This document shows positions 36,937 through 49,910 of a DNA stretch of 64,000 bases, piece after piece. Position 1 is the stretch's first letter. The number at the start of each line of letters is the position of its first letter. Made by a program: the position numbers and the translations under genes. Source of the stretch: Paramecium octaurelia (Eukaryota > Ciliophora > Oligohymenophorea > Peniculida > Parameciidae); assembly GCA_905182995.1 (NCBI GenBank), contig CAJJDP010000122.1, positions 118,589 to 182,588 on the forward strand, read 5' to 3'. The notes below the pieces were generated by a model, which saw only the letters and a list, made by a program, of their open reading frames with translations, ran no database searches and had not been told where the DNA came from.

Positions 36937-37858
36937 ATGCAAATATAAACTACTGCAATAGTCAAACAAGTAGTGTCCTCCTTATTTGCAGCTGTAGCTT
37001 CAATGTTGTTGAAAATGGTTTCAGACTTAGATTTTAATTAAACCTTATATCTAAGGGCATTAATAGGGTTAACACTGCTTGCAAGTGCTACCATCTACTA
37101 TAAACTTCAAGTTTACAACTTTGATAAGCCAACAATGGATAGTTTAATTAATAGAGGTATAATTGGTGGATTTGGGGCATTCATTTATTTTAAAGGATTA
37201 AATTTCGTACTTGTATCTGAATCGATTCTTTTGAATAGAATGTCTCCTTTGTGGACATCGATCATTTATATATTAGTATTAAAGAAGGAATAATTCAATA
37301 TTCGATTAATTATAAATATGACAATGTCTGGTTTAGGAATATTTTTAATAGCAAAAAACAACAATTAGACATAACTTGCAGTTGATTCCTATTACCATTG
37401 GATTGGCATAATTTTGATATTGGTTGCATCCATTACTTAAGCAATAGTTAATATTTTAGTTAAATCTGTTAATAAATAAGTATTTTATATAATTCAATTT
37501 AGGTTGATAGCATTGTAATAACTTTATACTAAGCATTTTTTGCGATTAATTTACCTGTAATCAATTCTCTATTTGATGGAACTAAGTATAATAATTCATC
37601 ATTTTTAGTTTTAAGATACCCTCAGTAAATGGGACCTTTATGATCACAATTGCTTCAGTTATATCTTTATTGGCAGGAATATTGTAGGTTCAATCTATGA
37701 GAGAGGGCAAATTAAGTGTAGTGTCAAATGTTAGTTAAATTTAACTATTCTTTGGGTATCTGATTGATTTCTTTGTTTTTTCTGCAAAGTTCAATACAGA
37801 ACAATTAATTGGAAACATTGTATTATTATGTTCTCTAATTCCTCTAATATGGAAGTGA
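36937..37858 (+). CDS. EamA/DMT-superfamily transporter (10-TM, SLC35-like)
   Basis: 291 aa with 23-bp introns at 37480-37502 and 37586-37608. The protein is almost wholly hydrophobic with about ten predicted membrane segments in two EamA halves: the first contains LYLRALIGLTLLASATIYYK, FGAFIYFKGLNFVLVSESIL and RMSPLWTSIIYI, the last being the family's characteristic proline-centred helix; the second half has VDSIVITLYQAF, ISLLAGILQVQSMREGKLSV and FGYLIDFFVF. Such proteins carry nucleotide sugars, metabolites or drugs across endomembranes or the plasma membrane. The substrate cannot be read from sequence. Residue total is typical (about 280-320). Confidence 0.78.
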
Positions 37859-38976
37859 TGTATAACATTATACTTAATTAAATACATTTGTTTATTGTAT
37901 GATATTAAACTTAAATAAGAAATTATGAGTACTCATTTGATCCATTAAATTATAGATCCAGATAGCATATTCAATTCAATTTAATTTGAATAATTATGCA
38001 AGAAATATTCAATTATCAATTGCATACTTTTAAATGGATCGCAAATCATATATTAACACTTGATTATAATTGATTATAATTGATTAATCAAATATCTTTC
38101 TAAAAATTAAATCACTCAAAATAAAATTCTAGAATGCATATGCTTCATTATCTTCAAAATATGTTCCTGAGTTTTAAGTAAAACAAAAAATGCAAATTTA
38201 TAAAATAGATCGATTTTCATAGTCCTCTTGTATATGCAATTTTTATAAATAAACCTTATAAGCTATAATTTCCCTTCTCTATTTGATACAACATTATATG
38301 TTTTCTCAAAATTATAAAGGCTACCTCTTATCTGCAGAATTTAATTTAAATACTGAGATATAACTCATCTTGACTTTTGTTGAAAGTCTGATAGAAGCTT
38401 TAAAATATTTCTACCTAAACTGTTCTATGTAATTAAACAATCACAATAATTTCATTCAATTTAAACTAGAAATCAAAAAAAGAAAGCACCTGTTACTAAA
38501 TTTCAAAATATAGGTAAGAGTAGATTGAAACTAAGATAATCTGTTATTCAGGAATTAAATCTAATAAAATCATGTCAAATGGAATAATTTCATTTTAAAG
38601 ATGTTTTATTAAAATAAATATTAATTTTATAATTTTGATTTATAATTCTTAAAGTTATTAGAACAGTATGTTTCTCTGACATAAGTTGGCAATTACATGA
38701 ACTTAGATAATAAAAATTACTGTAAGTGATTATAGATTGTATGAAAATTGTTAAATGCTATTTACATTACAAGATAAATAATATCATCTATTAATTTATA
38801 GATAATCACCTAATAAATAATTAATTTTAGAATTTTTTTGATGAAAGGGGAGAAAAATTTTTGCTTTAATTAAGCATATTTATATAGTAAATATCTGACA
38901 TTTAAGGATCCATTAACAATTTTTGAATTTATCATAAAAATTTTAATCAAATTGAGAATCAATTAGATTTTACATA
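37859..38976. other. Spacer with a possible small minus-strand gene
   Basis: 1.1 kb. On the minus strand, about 38116-38410, two exon-like pieces (SQDELYLSIQIKFCRQE, then KTYNVVSNREGKLQLIRF and on to a TGA) join across a 20-bp GT..AG segment. I could not find a secure start or a family, so it is not listed as a gene. A short direct repeat of GATTATAATT occurs near 38060-38095. Confidence 0.35.
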
Positions 38977-40407
38977 ATGTCTGACATTTAACAAGGACAA
39001 ATAGTGGCCAATTTATACAAAGTTCTTAAACTTCTTTCTTAAGGTTCTTTTGGAAAGGTATACCTGGGAAGAAACTTATAAACTGGAGGGAATGTCGCTA
39101 TAAAAGTAGAAAAATAGTAGATGCAAAGATTCTTCAGTTTAAACAGAGAGGTGCATCTTTTAGAAATAATTTAGATAGACATTTTAACTAAACTGCAAGG
39201 AGTCTAAGGCGTGCCTGAATTAATTTGGTTTGGGGAACAAAATGGTTTATAAATAATGATTACAAACATGCTGGGATTTGATTTGATGCATTATTTGAAA
39301 AAACATAAAAAATTTTCGATGGATTGCGTCTACAATATTGCATATCAAATGTTGGAGATTTTAGAAAAATCACATAAGCTGTAATAAAATGTTTTAAATA
39401 TTTATAGAAATATCATTCATAGAGATTTGAAACCAGAGAATATTTTGGGAAGAGCTAATAGTAATCAAATACATTTGATTGATTTTGGAATAGCCAAAGA
39501 TTTAACAAAATAGTCAAGATATACTTATTAAAAAATTCCATTTATTGGAACGAGTAGATATGCAAGTATAGCAGCTCATTTTGGAGAAGAATAAAGCAGA
39601 AAAGATGATTTGGAGGCTTTGGGATATGTCCTTATATACTTGATTAAGTAAGAGTTACCATGGATGAAATGTGAAAAAATAAAAGAAAATCGCTTAATGA
39701 AAATTGGCTAAATGAAGAAGAGCATTCCTTTGGAAAAACTTTGTGAAGGATGTCCCTCTTAAATTCTGAAGTAATAATCGATTTAAATGGAAGTTATATG
39801 AAATAAATCCAGAATTTGGCATCATCTTAAATTCCAAATTATCGAAAGCTAAAAGGACTTTTTGAAAATTCTCCTCTACATATATAATGGGTGATTTTTG
39901 ATTGGTACTAAGGTCATTATAGAAATTATCAAACCAAATAAGAATGGAAAGTAAATCAGTAAAAAACCAAGAAATATGATAGTGCTTAATAAATCTAAAT
40001 CTAATTGTATTTATAAATTACATTATTTTAGGTCAATCGAAAAAACTCCATCTAAAGCATCTCGAATAAATAGATCAACTACAATGAATGGCAACTCTAA
40101 TCCCTCTTCTTAACTCAATAGTATGGAATCTGATAATAAAAAACGATCAATCAAGAGTACAGAAAGCATTTATGTTGATTTTGTGAATTCTGATTCTTAC
40201 TTTCTTTCTAAGAAAACTTATAGCAAAGCTAAAACTGTTAATCATTTTTCTGAGATTGAAGAATTCATGCCACTCAGGGATCAACTCTAACTTATGCAAT
40301 TAGAAAATTAAGATCTTGAGGTGAAGCACCATTTACTGCATTATCGTTCTGTAAACTTCAATTTCAAGAATCCTATATAAAAATATCTTTAGTTCTAAAT
40401 CAATTGA
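38977..40407 (+). CDS. Casein kinase 1 family Ser/Thr kinase
   Basis: 451 aa with introns 39381-39407 (27 bp), 39771-39793 (23 bp) and 40007-40031 (25 bp). The kinase domain fills the first ~300 residues: glycine loop SQGSFGKVYLG (first Gly of GxGxxG is Ser), VAIKVEK, IIHRDLKPENIL, IDFGIAKD, and the CK1-specific IPFIGTSRYASIAAHFGEEQ in place of an APE motif, then DDLEALGYVLIYL. All catalytic residues are present, so it should be active. The ~150-residue tail is Ser/Asn-rich and ends in a short helical segment, possibly regulatory. CK1 genes are greatly expanded in ciliates, so the specific role is open. The first intron is a multiple of three without a TGA, so retention would just add nine residues. 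Confidence 0.88.
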
Positions 40408-40886
40408 TAAAATATTACGAAAATATAATCCTTACTAACATATATTAGAATTGATAAACATTATTTACTCTCAAAAATTGGAGGACTTAGCTCTTCTCTT
40501 AAGCATTTCTAATTTCATTGATAGAGTGCTTGTTCTCTGAGTACATAATTAGCTTTTATGGATTCTTAGAGATTGTTTGTTTGTTTTAAATTTATAAGAA
40601 CATATTTTTTTCTATTTATTTATTATATAATTGTATTTTGTTAGTTATTTAAGTCTCTTTTAGTTACTGGAATGATTTAATTTGGTTTCTAACTAGGGTA
40701 ATAAAGGTTTGTTGGCAAAGTTAAAGAAAAATGAACATTTGATTTGTGATTATTGAAAAAATTGTATAATAGAGTAGAGTATTGTCTGAGATGTTTTAAG
40801 TTATTGTTAAAGCGTGATATTTAATTAAAAATATTTAGTACAACACTTAAAAATATAAAATATTAACTTTTCAAAACTAAAAATAG
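40408..40886. other. AT-rich spacer
   Basis: About 480 bp after the CK1 stop. One frame stays open but has no ATG and no recognisable composition; treated as non-coding. Confidence 0.45.
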
Positions 40887-41105
40887 ATGGGATGTGTAAC
40901 TCAGAAGCAAAAGAAAGATTTTAAATTTTCTACAATTCCGATTTAAGAATAACGATAGGACGACCTCGACGAATGGACAAAAATCATCCAACAGCAACAG
41001 GGAAAGCATTTGAATCACTCTGGAAAGGCGATTATAACGAAAAGCAAAACTCTATCAGCTAGATATCATCAACCTTTGGAATAAATTGACGAAGAAGAAG
41101 TGTGA
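40887..41105 (+). CDS. 72-aa MGC protein, probable N-myristoylated/palmitoylated
   Basis: Short intronless frame starting MGCVTQKQKKDF, a canonical dual-acylation start (Gly2 plus Cys3) followed by a basic patch. The rest is polar and Gln/Lys-rich (WTKIIQQQQGKHLNHSGKAI) and ends acidic (QIDEEEV). It is probably a small membrane-peripheral protein. No family recognised. It is too short for certainty, but start context and composition look coding. Confidence 0.5.
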
Positions 41106-41858
41106 GTAGTTTTGATTTTTTATATTTTCTCATTTTCCTTAATTTCTAACAATAACTTAAATAAAAAGTAGTCTTTGAGAGAAGAATTATACAAAAAATG
41201 TTGCATCATATTCTGATGACATAATTGGAATTGTTTTAAAGATTTTTCGTTATTTAATTAAATCATAAAGTTAATTCACAAATATAAATTTTAGAGTGAT
41301 AGAGGCTCCTATTGTCAAAATTTGTAAATCCTGGTTCAATAGCTGTTCAAACTCAATGAAGATATGATGTATCTCCAAAGAATGAGTTTCTGATTTGATT
41401 CTTAATGTATTTCAACATAAATGATTAAAATTTTTAAATTCTTTACTTCATGAGGCTCTTCCCTAATTGAATCGTATATCTAAAAACAAAAAGATATGAT
41501 CGAGTTTTGAGAGGTGTAATCACTTTGATTGAAAGAGCCAACAGAAGTCTTGTGATTGAGTTCTAGACATCGGATTTTAGGGGATGATAATTTTTACTGT
41601 AAATTAAATTTCATTTATCGAGCTTCATAAAAAGTGATTGGATTCATCAATTTGTCTGGAAATTAATTTTGTGAAAATGTTTGGATTCTATTATGGCAAC
41701 TCAAGGATGACTTCAACAAAACAGACATTAAATTGGATTATTCATATATTTTGAATGATTGCTAAAAATTGTGTTGTTCGAATGATCTATATTTTAATAT
41801 CATATCATAATTTTATATATAATATATATAATTATTACATATATATCTTTTAGGAAAA
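41106..41858. other. AT-rich spacer
   Basis: About 750 bp between two plus-strand genes, with TA-repeat-like sequence at 41810-41850 just before the cyclin start. No gene supported. Confidence 0.4.
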
Positions 41859-42381
41859 ATGGATGTAGAATTTGTTGGAGGAATGTAGGAATTCCTAGAA
41901 GATAGAATCATATACTCAATTGCCAGAGTTTTAGATGAAATCGTTAGAGAAACTGACATAATTGAGAGTCCTTAACAAACTGTATTTCATACAAACAAAA
42001 AACCTTCAATAAGTTTGGCTAAGTACTTGGAGCGCATTTAAATGTACTCTTATTGCAGCAATGAATGCTTCATATTGGCATTAATCTACATAGACAGGAT
42101 TCAAGAAAAGAACCAAGACGTAGTTATCAATAGTTTTTGTGTTCATAGGTATAAAAGATCAATATTTTAGATTTATGTTCGCCTGCATCATTCTTAGCAT
42201 CAAATATAATGATGACGATTACTATAAGAATGACTACTATGCCAGAGTGGGAGGAATCACAATCTCAGAGTTAAACAAATTAGAAGAAGAACTGCTAATA
42301 ATGCTCGATTACGAGCTGTATGTTAGTTAAAAACAATACTACTTTTACAAGGATAAATTGATGAGATACGCAGAACTATGA
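41859..42381 (+). CDS. PHO80/CycU-type cyclin
   Basis: 166 aa with one 22-bp intron (42149-42170). Single cyclin box of the PHO80-like (P/U-type) family: ISLAKYLERIQMYSYCSNEC, then ILALIYIDRIQEKNQDVVIN, VHRFMFACIILSIKYNDDDY, and the diagnostic GGITISELNKLEEELLIMLD with YELYVSQKQYYFY. In this family the segment (I/V)GG(I/V)xxxELNxLExxFLxxxxFxL follows the cyclin core. Such cyclins partner CDK5/PHO85-like kinases in nutrient or cell-morphology control. Length is normal for the minimal family members. Confidence 0.85.
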
Positions 42382-44463
42382 TTATATAATTAATATAATG
42401 GAAATGACAAAGAGATTGGAACATAAATTCAATTATGCATTTGAACAATTTTATTTCCTTGTGTTTTCATGATGCACATATTCATGTTGTAACCATGAAC
42501 TTCTAGTGCAAACATCCATTAAGAGTGGTTTACCTTCTTATTTTCTAAAGCAACTTGATGACTCATTAAGTGAAATTGTGAAATAGATATCAATTCATTT
42601 TAAACAAAAAATATTCATTCCAAACACTCCTTACAACTATTTCCCATTTCATCACAATCTGACATTCTTTCATTACGAACATTTCAATTCTTTTTCAAAT
42701 TTTCTAACTCTCTATTAGATTATTTTGAGTCTTTTAAATTTTATCTCTAAACAAACCAAATCTCAAACTTATTTTGATAAAAGCAAGAAAACACATCATA
42801 AACATGGAATCCACATTTACATCCATATTTGCGGATTCAATTTCTTCACTAATCCATTATTTTTGCTAATTAATGAGAAAAATTTTAATGGTTTTATTTA
42901 TGATTCTATCAAAGTCATACTCTAGACAGAAGTGTTATATTCATTTAAAAATTTTTATATATACTCATATTTTAATATTTCACACCTAATCTCGTTTTTA
43001 TTTGATAGATGAGGATGTTTATATTTAAATGATATTAATTGTATCAATTCAAAATAAATTCTTTCTAATCCTTAGTGTTTCTCCCGTTAATGATGTCATT
43101 GTCATCTTTAAAAAGGAACTTCAGTATGATAACATTTATTAAAAATACTTTATGATAATTTATACTACATTTCTTAATTATTAATAGAACCATTGAATTA
43201 GCAAATACTTCCCAAAAAATTATTATTATTTTCGTAAGAATTTTTTTTTATTAAAAACAACTATTTCAAAATTAGAGGCTCAAAATTCCTTGCATCTATA
43301 TTCTTTTTAATTAATTATTGAGTTTCTATGAGCAAGAATTATTCTAAACCAATAATTGATTGGGTTTGAGGATGTTAAGTAATGAAAGATATCATTAGAA
43401 AGATCATAAAATTGTAAATCTCAAAGGTAAGGATGTGCTAATTCATTATTTTTCGAATTTGGTTCAGTGAATTTCTCTGAAAAAGTTTCCCAATTAGAAA
43501 TCAGAAGCTTTAATTACAGAGAATAGTTGTATGACTAAAAAATAATTATTTGATAAATTCAAATAAATTGATTAATAATAAAATATTTTTTATTTGGTTA
43601 ATATTAATAATAATGGTCTATATTAAATTTGTAATTGATGATAAAATATTCTAAGCGTTTCTTTTTGGAGCATCTTTCCTTTTCTTTCGAATAATAAAAC
43701 ATTGACATCAATACACATTTTGAGTTTCTCAAATTCGAGAAGCTTTTTTGAATTACATAAAATTCAAAAATCAAAATTCCCATTATAGAACTTTAAGAGC
43801 AAAAATTTCGATAACTATATAAATAAATTTAGTCACATTATGATAGAAGATAAAATGGGCTTCAAAATAAGGATTCTATTTATGTTTTTTAATTAAAATC
43901 AACCAACTATATTGCTATAAAATTTCATATTTAGAATGATTTTGTGTAATTAATATTAAATATAAATATAAATTACATCAAACTTTAGATATTTGGATGG
44001 AAATGCAAATCATACTTCTATGCCATTTTTAAGGAAAATGAAATTTAATACTTAGTTGCCTCAAGGGGCATGCAACTAAACATACCAACTAATTTAATCT
44101 CATTTTCTGTGTATATCCTAGAAATCATTAAATATTTTGAGTTTTGATTCAATTAATCCTGAATTGTATAAAAATATTTATAATACTATGATAATATTGG
44201 ATGACTAACTTCATATTATGTGTAATTTAAAACCAAGTTACTTTTAAATCTACTTTATTAACTATTAATTATAATAACTTGTAAAATCATATCTGAATTA
44301 TAATAATAATTTAAATATTGAATTGATAAGGAAAACAATCCTAAAATAACAGCAGATTGAGAACTTAATCATTTCACTTCTAACTTGATTGGTAGATTCA
44401 AAAATTAGTTATTGTAACTAGTGCTTATTATTGATTAAAGTTATTATAAATAGATTTATATAT
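42382..44463. other. Longest gene-free stretch (2.1 kb)
   Basis: Strongly A/T-rich. A frame open from about 42473 to 43011 (plus strand, ~178 codons) has no ATG and begins right after an in-frame TGA; I do not call it. Nothing else recognisable on either strand. Confidence 0.45.
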
Positions 44464-45166
44464 TCAGTTTTTGGCAGTAGAGGGACGCTTATGTGATTTT
44501 TCTAGCTACACAAACTGAGTGAAATTGTCATAATTCCCTGGCCCTGGCACTAATTAATTATGATTGATTAATACCTCCACTTTTCTCTGCAGCTCTAACT
44601 GCTTCATCAATAAAACATTTTCTTTGAGCATTTCCGAACTTCCCCTTAGATTAACAGGATTTTGATTGAGCGAAGTATTCTCCTGGTCCAGGATTGAAAG
44701 TTGAATCAGTTGAAAATCTTTCAGGCTTTTTGTTGATGGATATACTTCTTTGCTTGTATAAATTTGGATCATAAGTCCCAGGACCAGGCATTTCAGAAGC
44801 TTGTTAGGTTTTGCTTAACTTTTCACCAATTTTAAAACCGACTGTCCTATTAGAACTTTTATTGTAAGCCCCAGGGCCTGGTACTCGATTCCCTTGATAG
44901 TATGTTCTATATTTAACAAGATCTCGTCCTAATCCAAAACTTGTCCCCTTGTGATTAGAAAAAGAGCTGGTAGGATCATAATAGGTCTCTGTGTAGAAAT
45001 GAATTTTAGTGAAATCAAACTTCTTGCCATAACCAAATCCTGATGCCCTGGTGCTGCGAAAATAATTTGGTTCATAATAGTCTGTCTGACAAGGTGTGCG
45101 GATTCTTTGAAATCTAGAAGCCTTTGGAAAACTGAATTAAACAGATGCTTAAATATGTTAAGACAT
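44464..45166 (-). CDS. Sperm-tail PG-rich repeat (STPGR/SHIPPO-type) protein
   Basis: 225 aa with one 25-bp intron (44550-44574). Four copies of the PGPG(x)Y signature occur: VPGPGAYN, MPGPGTYD, NPGPGEYF and, after the intron, VPGPGNYD. Spacing of 25-50 residues and companion motifs such as SFGLGRD and TVGFKIGEK are typical of the STPGR family (ODF3/CIMAP and relatives), which are axonemal or microtubule-lumen associated in cilia and sperm tails. No other domain. A ciliary structural role is inferred from the family. Confidence 0.82.
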
Positions 45167-45687
45167 TATAAAAATAAAAATTAATTAAATCAACAAAATT
45201 AATTATTATTTTTTGTATGAATTTATCACATTCCTAATTTTGGAGGTCTATATTGGATTGAATTCTAAATTAATTGTTATTTTGAGATAGATTTTTTATA
45301 CTGATATTTATTGATGTAAAGAAGTACTCAATTCTGTATATTAATTAATTACATATCTGATTATTTAATTCCTTATTTTACTTTAACTATTCTATTTCTA
45401 ATAGATAATTTTGCATTTATTTTCATTTCTAATTATGATTTAATTACAGTTTAATGGTTCTAATTGGCTATTAAAAATAAATTAAAAGCACTTTAATTAG
45501 ATTTCATTGCATTTTTATCAAAAATTTTTGGAGTACATTTTTACTTCATGTTGAATTTTGTTAAAGTCGTTGTATTATAAACAAGTGAATTGTGATTTTA
45601 AGTGAGTGTTTGAGCTTATATCTTATTCAGATAAGTTATTGAATTATATGTAAAATAATCTTAGTCTTAATAATAATTATTAATATA
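45167..45687. other. AT-rich divergent spacer
   Basis: About 520 bp between divergent starts. No gene or motif recognised. Confidence 0.45.
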
Positions 45688-46021
45688 ATGGAAAGTGCTT
45701 TTATTTTTGGATGTCTGTTTGGAATGGGTATCAGAATGACAGTTAGCAGAGTGATACGTCAACCACTTCTATATAGTAAGGAGTCTATTAAATAGCATAG
45801 AGTGTCATTAGTACCCAAAGTACATGTTGTATACAGGAATTGCATTCTCTGGATTTGATTGGATTCGTCGTCTTTCATTAGAAACTTTGTGTGAGAAAGA
45901 AGAGTTATCTGAGTATTTGGTTCGCACAGCTCGAATCAACTAGCTTGCAACTGGAGCTGAATCAGTGGGAGATTACAAGAAGGAATTTGTCTAAATAGCC
46001 GTAGACGAGCACATATATTGA
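45688..46021 (+). CDS. Small hypothetical protein with hydrophobic N-terminus (104 aa)
   Basis: Starts MESAFIFGCLFGMGIRMTVS, which could be a membrane anchor or a mitochondrial-type presequence with Arg residues. A 19-bp intron (45802-45820, among the shortest here) restores the frame to YMLYTGIAFSGFDWIRRLSL and a charged C-terminus. The stop (46019-46021) lies 8 bp from the APC3 stop on the other strand, so the genes converge almost end to end. Family not recognised; a mitochondrial inner-membrane subunit is one possibility. Confidence 0.55.
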
Positions 46022-46029
46022 TTATCATG

Positions 46030-48184
46030 TCATAAATCAAAATCATCGTTGAATTCACTGTTGGGATTGCTCAGACTTTCCATCAGCCCTTTAATCTTAG
46101 CCTAATCTTTCATATCAAGTGACATGGCTATATTGAAACAACTAAAAGCTTAAAATTTAATGTTACTTTTATGCTTCTTGGATCTTATTCAACTTTTTTA
46201 ATATCCGACCCATAAGAATATAGATGGCAGCTTCTTTGGGAATAAATTAACTCAAAGTCTGCAATTCACTCAAAGCTTATTCGTACTTATCCATTTTAAT
46301 TAATGAATTTGCCTAATTCGATCAAAACAATTATGTACTTTCTAGTATTTGTTGAGTCCATTCATGGGATCTAATCTCTCACTCTATTCAAAATACTTTA
46401 AAGCATCATTGTGTTCACCCTTGGCTGCATAGCTCATAGCTAAAAATGTAGGTAGAACAGGGTTATTGGGATTTATTCTGATGGCTTAAATGAAGCATTT
46501 GATGGCATCCTCATATTTATCGGTCTTGTAATACATATTACCCTAACCCCACCAAGCATTGTATTGTCTCTAGTCTAATGAGGTTGCGGCCTCATATGAT
46601 TTTTTGGCCTATTAAAAGTTCTCATTTTGTGAAAATTCATGTCCAGACAAAGTGTAAGCATAAGAGTAATCTTTCCTCAATTGAATGGCTCTGCCGAAGA
46701 ATTTGATTGAATTGTCTATTTCTTTGGTCAAGCTAAAACAATTTCCAATTGCAATCCATGTTTCAGGTGCTTATGTAGAGATTTGTAAACAAGAGTGTGC
46801 TAAATATGTTAATTCTGATTATTTCTTCAAATGCCATAAACAAGATGAGTAGTAATCCATACCCTCCAATCGAGTGGGTTCAATTTGTCTCAACTCCTTC
46901 CAAACTCTTTCTGCGTCTGTATATTTGACTTAATCCATAAAGCTTCTAGCGACCTTCTCTAAAACCCATCCTGATCTGTAATGCTGAGGAGGCAGTTTCT
47001 AAAAATTGGCTATTGCTTCCACAGAATAATTAGTCCACAATTGATATGGATGAGCAAATAATTTTAAGAGTTGAGGTAAGCTTCCACTAGAATAATTTCA
47101 ATACTTCATTAAACTAGACGAAGATGAAAGAGCAACACTACTGACTTTCTGGATGTCGCTCTTTTTTGCATTGTAATTCTTATTTGAATTTTATGACAAC
47201 TGGAATGGTTGACTTAGTAGAGATTGATAATTTTATAATCCAATGCCAGGAGTTGGGATCATCTTGGCCCCCACCTTCTTTTATTAAGGCTCTTAAAATA
47301 TTATCATACTAAACTTACAGGAAAACTTCATTTAACTATTTGATGAGTCATCCATATGCATTATTTAAGCCTACACTCCAGTTGTTGAGAATGGTTTCAC
47401 TCCTTGGGTTTATCTCTTATTTGCCAATTGCTTATTATTTAATTTTAAATTACATTATCAGTAATTAGAGATTCTTCTTTAACATCTTCAACTTCTTTTG
47501 AACCTGATTTACCAATATTTGATTTGCTTTTAAGTAAGTTAGCAATTATTTTGTAAATGTTACAACTCTATTATCTGCTTGTCTCATATTGTCTTTATTT
47601 TTGTTCAATAAACACTTTATTGATTGCAACTGGTTCGCCAATCTTGGACAACCTTTCAAAGGCCATCCAAAGAGTTGGATTCTAATCCAAAGCCTTATAA
47701 TATTGGATTTTGGCATCTTCTAGTCTATGCATTTGTTCATGAATCTATCCCAATAAGAGGTGGCCAAAACCTCCATTTGGCACAGTTGTTGACTGTATCG
47801 CGAATTGATTGCTAAAGGAAGGTCCAATTAATGCCATCTCAGCTTCCTTGTACTTTTTACTCCTGAACCATGCAACAGCCAGTTGATAACTGCGTTTCTA
47901 TTAAACATTTCGATATACCGATTAAACTCTGACTTGCATTCCTTCAATATATGACATGCCTTATAAGGCTGGTTCTCATGCAAATAGCATTCTGCCAATA
48001 GTGATCTGTGCTCCTCTGTATCTCGTTCGTACACCAATCTCTCAGCTATTGAAATTTGAACTCAACACTCTTTACCCAAAAAGATGGCATTCTGGTCCAT
48101 ATGATTCTGTAGTGAGTCTAGAATTGCTTCTATCAATTGCTGTTCCAATTAGCTCTTTGCTTGTTGTCCCTCTTCTTCTATCAT
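46030..48184 (-). CDS. CDC27: APC3/CDC27, anaphase-promoting complex TPR subunit
   Basis: Scaffold subunit of the APC/C ubiquitin ligase that binds activators carrying IR tails. The N-terminus has the family signature QNAIFLAERLVYE followed by LLAECYLHENQPYKACHILK, the first TPRs of CDC27, then GHLLLGQIHEQMHRLEDAKI. After a low-complexity middle part comes a long run of C-terminal TPRs (YNAWWGQGNMYYKTDKYEDA, FIQAIRINPNNPVLPTFLAM, FEQSERLDPMN). It ends SNPNSEFNDDFDL with TGA at 46030-46032. Several short introns are needed; a 30-bp one near the N-terminus joins NAIFL to AERL. Total (~690 aa) is in the normal range. Not all internal splice sites were fixed. Confidence 0.85.
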
Positions 48185-48862
48185 CGATATTTCAAAATTT
48201 CAAATAATTATATATACGTTCAATTCCAATATAAAAAACATGAACATTTTGGGCATGTGATTAATTATATTCAATTTACTACCTAATTGACTACCTGCAA
48301 ATATGAATACTCAAAATTCCTTCGTAAAATTTGACTACCTCCTTTATTTATGTTTCCCATAATATTAATTCATATATAAAATCTCATTTAGATAATTAAG
48401 GAAGAGACCTATTTCAGAGTGACATTCGAAGCATCAGATTTTGACTTATAAATCTGTTTGTCAAGTTCACTCGAAAACCAAATCAGAAAACGGGTGGCAG
48501 CTTAGCTTACGATAGTTTATGCTTGTCAATTAGATTTTCATACAACCCAATATTTATTTTATCTAAAACAACTTACTTTTTTAGTACTTTATTTTTCCTC
48601 TTTTCATTTCACAATCCTAAAAGTATGTTCCTCCCCCAGAGATGTCTCAGACTCTATGCAATTTATCAATAAGCGAATGGCTAAAGGATCACAATTATTA
48701 ATTTATACTCTTTAATTATTATTGAGATCATGCAGTAATAATATAAAAATATATAAATTTGATATTACATTCCGATTTGCAAATCAGCAATACTATTCAT
48801 TAATTTCAAATATATCCAAAAGGATTTGCATATTTCTTAAAATATTAAATTAAAATTCAATA
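48185..48862. other. AT-rich divergent spacer
   Basis: About 680 bp between the divergent APC3 gene and the gene at 48863. No gene supported. Confidence 0.45.
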
Positions 48863-49910
48863 ATGAGCTTAATAGTTCGCCAAAGAGTAGGGATGCATGA
48901 TGAGTCCCTTACTTAATCAATACAATCTAAGAATATATAAAAAAAAAGTAAGGTTTTTTATAAAAATAGAACCCTAAACAAGAAAACGTCACTCATAAAA
49001 ACAACTCATCTCTTTAGTTTCAGTGCCAAAACCATTTAAAGAACATGTCTACATCAAATCGAATGTAGAACTCAAATTAGCTCTTTCTTTTATACCAGAT
49101 CATTGTCTAGGCGCTTTAAAAGAAACACCCTGCACCTATAATTATAGAGTCTCACGCACTGACCAAATTGATGACGTCTACTTTTACACTCTTGAATTAC
49201 TAGACCAAGCCAACCACTCCATTGATCAAATCATTTAACTGCTTTCTCATCAAACTGACCCTCATGCTATTAAGGCAGCCTAATTAGTCCAGGAACGACA
49301 CAAGATCATCCAAGAATATACTTAATAACCATATATTTCAAATGAAGATCTACTTGATGTCGAAAAAATAGCTCAAGAGTATCCTTATCAATGTACGATC
49401 CAAAAGGTTAATAAGGATTCCAGTTCTTTGTCTTAGAGAATTGTTAATGATTAATTCTATACTCTTATGGGAGTGAGCAAGGAAATGATGTTAAATCACT
49501 TGCATGAGACCAAAACACTTCCATCTATTTTCGATCTTGGGCCTTCTCTGAAAATATGGTGTGATCTTTCTGCCAATTCGATTCAATCATTTCGATCATT
49601 TGAGACCTATATTAACACTTATGAAGGTGCTCAATACAAATGCACTGTAGAATAGAGACAAATGTTTAAAAGAACACAAGTCAACCCAAATCAAATCGTG
49701 TTCATTGAATTTTGGCTCTTTAAAGTCGATGAACCCCTTAAATCCTTTCTCATGAATCCTTAACGGATATACTAGAACCAAATTGACTACTTTAATAAGA
49801 AAAATACTCAACAAGAGTATGAGATTTTCTAACAATCCATGAATTGTAAGCAAACCCTTCTATATAAAAACAAGAACCCTTGTGGATATAAAGAACTAGC
49901 ATGGATTTGA
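48863..49910 (+). CDS. Hypothetical soluble protein (341 aa)
   Basis: Starts MSLIVRQRVGMHDESLTQSI; a 22-bp intron (about 48948-48969, GTAAGG..ATAG) joins it to a long exon. The body is mixed helical/strand with no membrane segment (ELKLALSFIPDHCLGALKET, DQFYTLMGVSKEMMLNHLHE, DLGPSLKIWCDLSANSIQSF). The total after splicing is a multiple of three. No motif assigns it. A 26-codon piece at about 49949-50030 could be an additional exon, but no acceptable short intron reaches it. Confidence 0.6.

Noticed and set aside
41859-42381. Cyclin gene starting further upstream
   Set aside because: Upstream sequence is TA-repeat-like leader; the MDVEFVGG start directly precedes conserved cyclin sequence.
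42473-43011. 178-codon open frame on the plus strand
   Set aside because: Starts immediately after an in-frame TGA, contains no ATG and no short intron that would connect it to a start; composition is Phe/Ile/Asn as in AT-rich noise.
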